64,000 nt of DNA, from NCBI GenBank assembly GCA_001972305.1, contig BDDD01001369.1, forward strand, positions 339,052-403,051. Direction: 5' to 3'. The notes under the pieces were generated by a model, which was given only the letters and a program-made list of their open reading frames with translations, searched no databases and was not told the origin of the DNA. Made by a program: the position numbers and the translations under genes. Shown one piece after another: positions 61,403 to 64,000 of the stretch; position 1 is the first letter of the stretch; each line of letters starts with the position of its first letter. The stretch is from Cephalotus follicularis (lineage: Eukaryota; Streptophyta; Magnoliopsida; Oxalidales; Cephalotaceae).

Positions 61403-61572
61403 GTCCGAGGAGGACACAACGTCCGAGGAGAATGTGTTGTTCGAGGAGGACATGGTGTCCGAGGAGGACATATTGTCCGAAGATGATAGAAGCGTTGTTG
61501 GGCTTAGATCCGAGGAGGACATGTCCGAGGATGGCTTTGTCCAAGGAGGGCATGTCTGAGGATGGCTTTGTG
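61403..61572. repeat. Minisatellite of TCCGAGGAGGACA units
   Basis: About ten imperfect units based on TGTCCGAGGAGGACA(T), 15-24 bp each. They translate as SEEDM repeats in one frame and SSSDN/MSSSD on the other strand. Such repeats give open frames without being genes. It lies in LTR F. Confidence 0.88.
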
Positions 61573-61870
61573 AGTGGTTGGGGTTGTCAGAGGATCGTAG
61601 CATGGGTTTGGTCTTATGCTTTTGGGCAAGACACGAAGTGTTGGTGTCCTCTGCGTTGGTCCTTCCTCTGAAAAGTTTCCCTTTAGCTAAACGATGCATT
61701 TTGGCGTGGCTGTGTTGTCTGGCTTTAGTGATAATTGTAGCTTTGCCATTCTTGCTTTTGTTTCTTTCTCTGCTGTGTATTAGCGTTTTTGGCTTAGAGG
61801 AGATGGGAAATTCCCCCTTCCTGCCGGGTGGTTCGTCCGAGGTGGCTATCCTGAGGGACGGATAGTCACA

Positions 61871-62090
61871 ACCTTGTCTCAATAGCCCATTGCATGCAAG
61901 GGTGGAATCCTTAGTACACTGTGCGACTCCAAGGCCCTAATAAACTAGAAGGGTAACTATCCCGATGGATAGAAGGTTACCATCTTCTGATAGCAATCGA
62001 ATTGAGCATAGTGTACAGATCACCAATCTATCCCAATAATCACATCAAGGTCTTGCATGGGGAGAACAATAAGGTTGGCTCCTAAGCAAT
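61871..62090 (-). pseudogene. Element D pol piece: protease end
   Basis: The minus strand reads GANLIVLPMQDLDVIIGIDW, the typical C-terminal part of a Gypsy protease, then a degenerate linker with stops. It ends at LTR F. The upstream end is cut by the Copia LTR at 62091. The gag of element D must lie further right. Confidence 0.8.
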
Positions 62091-63409
62091 TGAAAGTACT
62101 ACAAGAGGGGGTGAATTGTAATATGTGTAAAATAATGAACCTTTTGATATATGAATATGATTAGCAAATTAAATATAAAATGCTAAACAATACTCAAGCA
62201 ATTCAAATATAGTAAGTAAATGACTTGAATTGAAATGTAAATAAAGTGTGAGGGTTTAGAATTTGCAAACAGAATTTATAGTGGTTCGGTTAAACTCTTG
62301 CCTATGTCCACTTTTCCTAAGACCTCGTGAGATTCTACTAGTATTCAACCTTGAATACAAACTTTCTTTACGGGAGCAATTCTGTGCACCTTACAATTTC
62401 CGTGATTGAACTTAATCGCATACACTTTCTAACCAAAGTGCAACAAGGGTTCACTCCCCTTGATAATCAAAGTTACAAATGATTGTTTGGTGTTTTTGTA
62501 TAACCTTTACAAGGTTTGATATTGAATAAATAAGCTCACTTACAGTTGCTCAAGATAAGAGAATAATACTTGCTTAAGCCTTTGCAGCTTTTGAACTTGA
62601 GAGAATTTTGCTTTGAATGATTTGAATGCTTGGTAATTGATAAGTCTAGTAATTATTGTTCTTCAAATGATTCAAGCCTCTAATTTATAGTCCTCAGTAA
62701 AATAGAGCCGTTGGTGAATATTTGGGATTTAATTTGGTTTTGAAAATACTGACTGGATTTCAAACCCGACCCCAAAGCTCTGATGGTCTCCCATTAAGTG
62801 TCGCCGCTTAAAGGTTACCGTTATGCCTTAATTTGAATCAGCCTAAAGTGCTGACAATGTCCCACATAGCGTTGCCGCTTTAAGGTTACCATTATGACTT
62901 AAATTAAATCTTTCTGTTTAACCTTTGTTGGTTTGGCTTCTTATTGTTTGAGCTTATCTAAGTGCTGATGTTTTACTCAAAGTGTCGTCGGTTAGTGTTC
63001 TTCAGCTATTCTCACAAGTTGCTTAATTGTTGATGCTTTTTCCATTATGGACATCTTTCCTAAGTCTTTGTCTTAAAGCGCTGACATGGCCTTCTAAACT
63101 GTTGGCGCTTTGGCTCTAAGCGCTAATAGTTTTTCCTGAGCGTCGTCACTTTAGACACATTTGCTGGGACCCGAGTCCCTTAATTGCTGACGGTTTGAAT
63201 GTAGCCTTTGTCGATCTATCTAAGCGCAAACGGTTACTTTGTAACAGTTGACGCTTTGCCCTATTTTGCCACTCAGTGTTGGAAATGCTTCTTTGTTTGA
63301 TTTTTCATGTAATCTTTAGCATTTTTAACATATAGCATAAAAGAGAAATAATGTTTTAGATGCAAATATGTTATCATCAAAATTAGGACTGAGACCAATA
63401 ATGTCAACA
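62091..63409 (-). mobile_element. Copia 3' LTR (family G)
   Basis: On the minus strand it starts TGTTGACATT at 63409, directly after AAAAAGGGAGAAAT (polypurine tract), and ends TACTTTCA at 62091. It is 1319 bp. Shared landmarks with the LTR at 37825-39076 are GAGGGGGTGAAT near its end and GTGGTTCGG (62280). Degenerate AAGCGTTGACGCTT-like motifs fill 62770-63260. It is inserted in element D next to the protease piece. Confidence 0.8.
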
Positions 63410-63738
63410 ATTTCTCCCTTTTTAATGATGACAAAAATTGTTAAGATATAAGCATAAGTAGAGAGTTTTTAATAAGTTTAACATATTTGAACTTTAAAAC
63501 ATGAAATGAAACTTTAAAAACTTGAAATAAAAGAGATAGTTAAGAGAGATACTCTCCCCCTTAGCCTTTGCTCCCCCTCAACTTGTGCATAACAATTTTG
63601 TCCACAAAAGTTGCATTTATTCTCCCCCTTTTTTGTATAACATTAAAAAGGTGAGAAATGCAATTTGATTTTCTCATTTGCTTTTCTCATTTGTAACATC
63701 AAAAGTGTTATTTTCAGTTTATAATAAGAGATATTATA
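63410..63738 (-). mobile_element. Copia internal 3' end with polypurine tracts
   Basis: Non-coding sequence upstream (minus strand) of the LTR. Its three C-rich words on the plus strand (CTCCCCCTT at 63553, CTCCCCCTC at 63571, CTCCCCCTT at 63621) match the multiple polypurine tracts of Sireviruses. It is cut at 63739 by another LTR. Confidence 0.65.
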
Positions 63739-64000
63739 TGTAACACCCTCGGACGGCGGGAGTCATCACAGGGTCATATCATAACATAACTTAACAATCT
63801 GAGCATATACATATCCTAACAAATCATAAGTTTGCTTTATTAGCCAATAATAGCCGAAAACGTGGCAGTCTTATAAAAATATTAAAACATATTAAGTAGT
63901 TGAGGGAAATTCAAAACATAAAACATAACATAAAACATAACATAATAACCCATGTTTCTGACCACTAAACATAACATAAGGATCACTCTCCTAAGGATCC
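63739..64000. mobile_element. Start of another LTR, running off the window
   Basis: It begins TGTAACACCCTCGGACGGCG, a Gypsy LTR-type start, inside the Copia internal region. AT-rich CATAACATAA repeats follow. The end is outside the window. Confidence 0.6.

Larger units (their letters stand above)
59566..61870. mobile_element. LTR F (probable solo LTR) in element D
   Basis: It starts TGTTGTGTTTTGGGG and ends GGATAGTCACA. Element D protease sequence lies on the right and RT on the left, so it is an insertion of about 2.3 kb. The flanks GTACC (59561-59565) and ACCTT (61871-61875) share only ACC, so the TSD is imperfect and the exact ends uncertain. It contains two minisatellites. The several short open frames are low-complexity and not convincing. 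Confidence 0.6.

Noticed and set aside
61302..61882. Open frames over the minisatellite in LTR F
   Set aside because: The open state comes from the repeat unit. The flanking residues match nothing and the region is LTR.

Overview
This is nuclear DNA of a flowering plant, probably a eudicot, from a large repeat-filled genome. The species cannot be named from the sequence. I see no intact host gene. Almost everything is transposable-element DNA: Ty3/Gypsy and Ty1/Copia LTR retrotransposons, solo LTRs, one TRIM and one 16.8-kb CACTA transposon. They are nested inside each other, and most boundaries are proven by matching target-site duplications (TSDs).

Layout. 1-3938 is the end of a Gypsy LTR (apparently holding a Copia LTR). 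Up to 3338 it is overwritten by exact (CA)10 blocks on a rigid 51-bp grid, the strangest signal in the window. 3939-8761 is a minus-strand Gypsy (element A): protease, gag, PBS and 5' LTR, with a TRIM inside the LTR. 8762-9859 holds no gene. 9860-28721 is a four-level nest: LTR C contains solo LTR B (TSD TCATG), which contains a gag-only TR-GAG-like element (11569-24053, TSD CCTAA), which contains a deleted minus-strand Gypsy (element N, 15901-21326). From 28722 to at least 62090 one minus-strand Gypsy (element D) is split by a CACTA (32037-48860, TSD TCA), three solo LTRs (49113-51836, 52161-55510, 56496-58920, each with a 5-bp TSD) and further LTRs (59566-61870; 62091 onward). Another LTR starts at 63739 and runs off the window.

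The CACTA element carries remains of its own genes: the DUF4216 end of a TNP2-type transposase and a Transposase_24-like second gene. It also carries pieces of three host genes: a DC1-domain zinc-finger gene, most of a plastid-type ribulose-phosphate 3-epimerase gene with introns, and one probable kinesin-4 exon. All show decay (stops, lost splice sites, truncation). Its second gene is interrupted by a Gypsy LTR fragment, a 32-base N gap and Copia sequence, flanked by a 45-bp duplication of exon 1.

Main points of interest: the phase-locked CA grid, which overwrites native DNA without changing its length and is more likely an assembly or editing artefact than biology; the gene-capturing CACTA; the insertion series in element D whose TSDs can all be read; and a short GTCGAC-centred palindromic motif clustered in LTRs of unrelated families.
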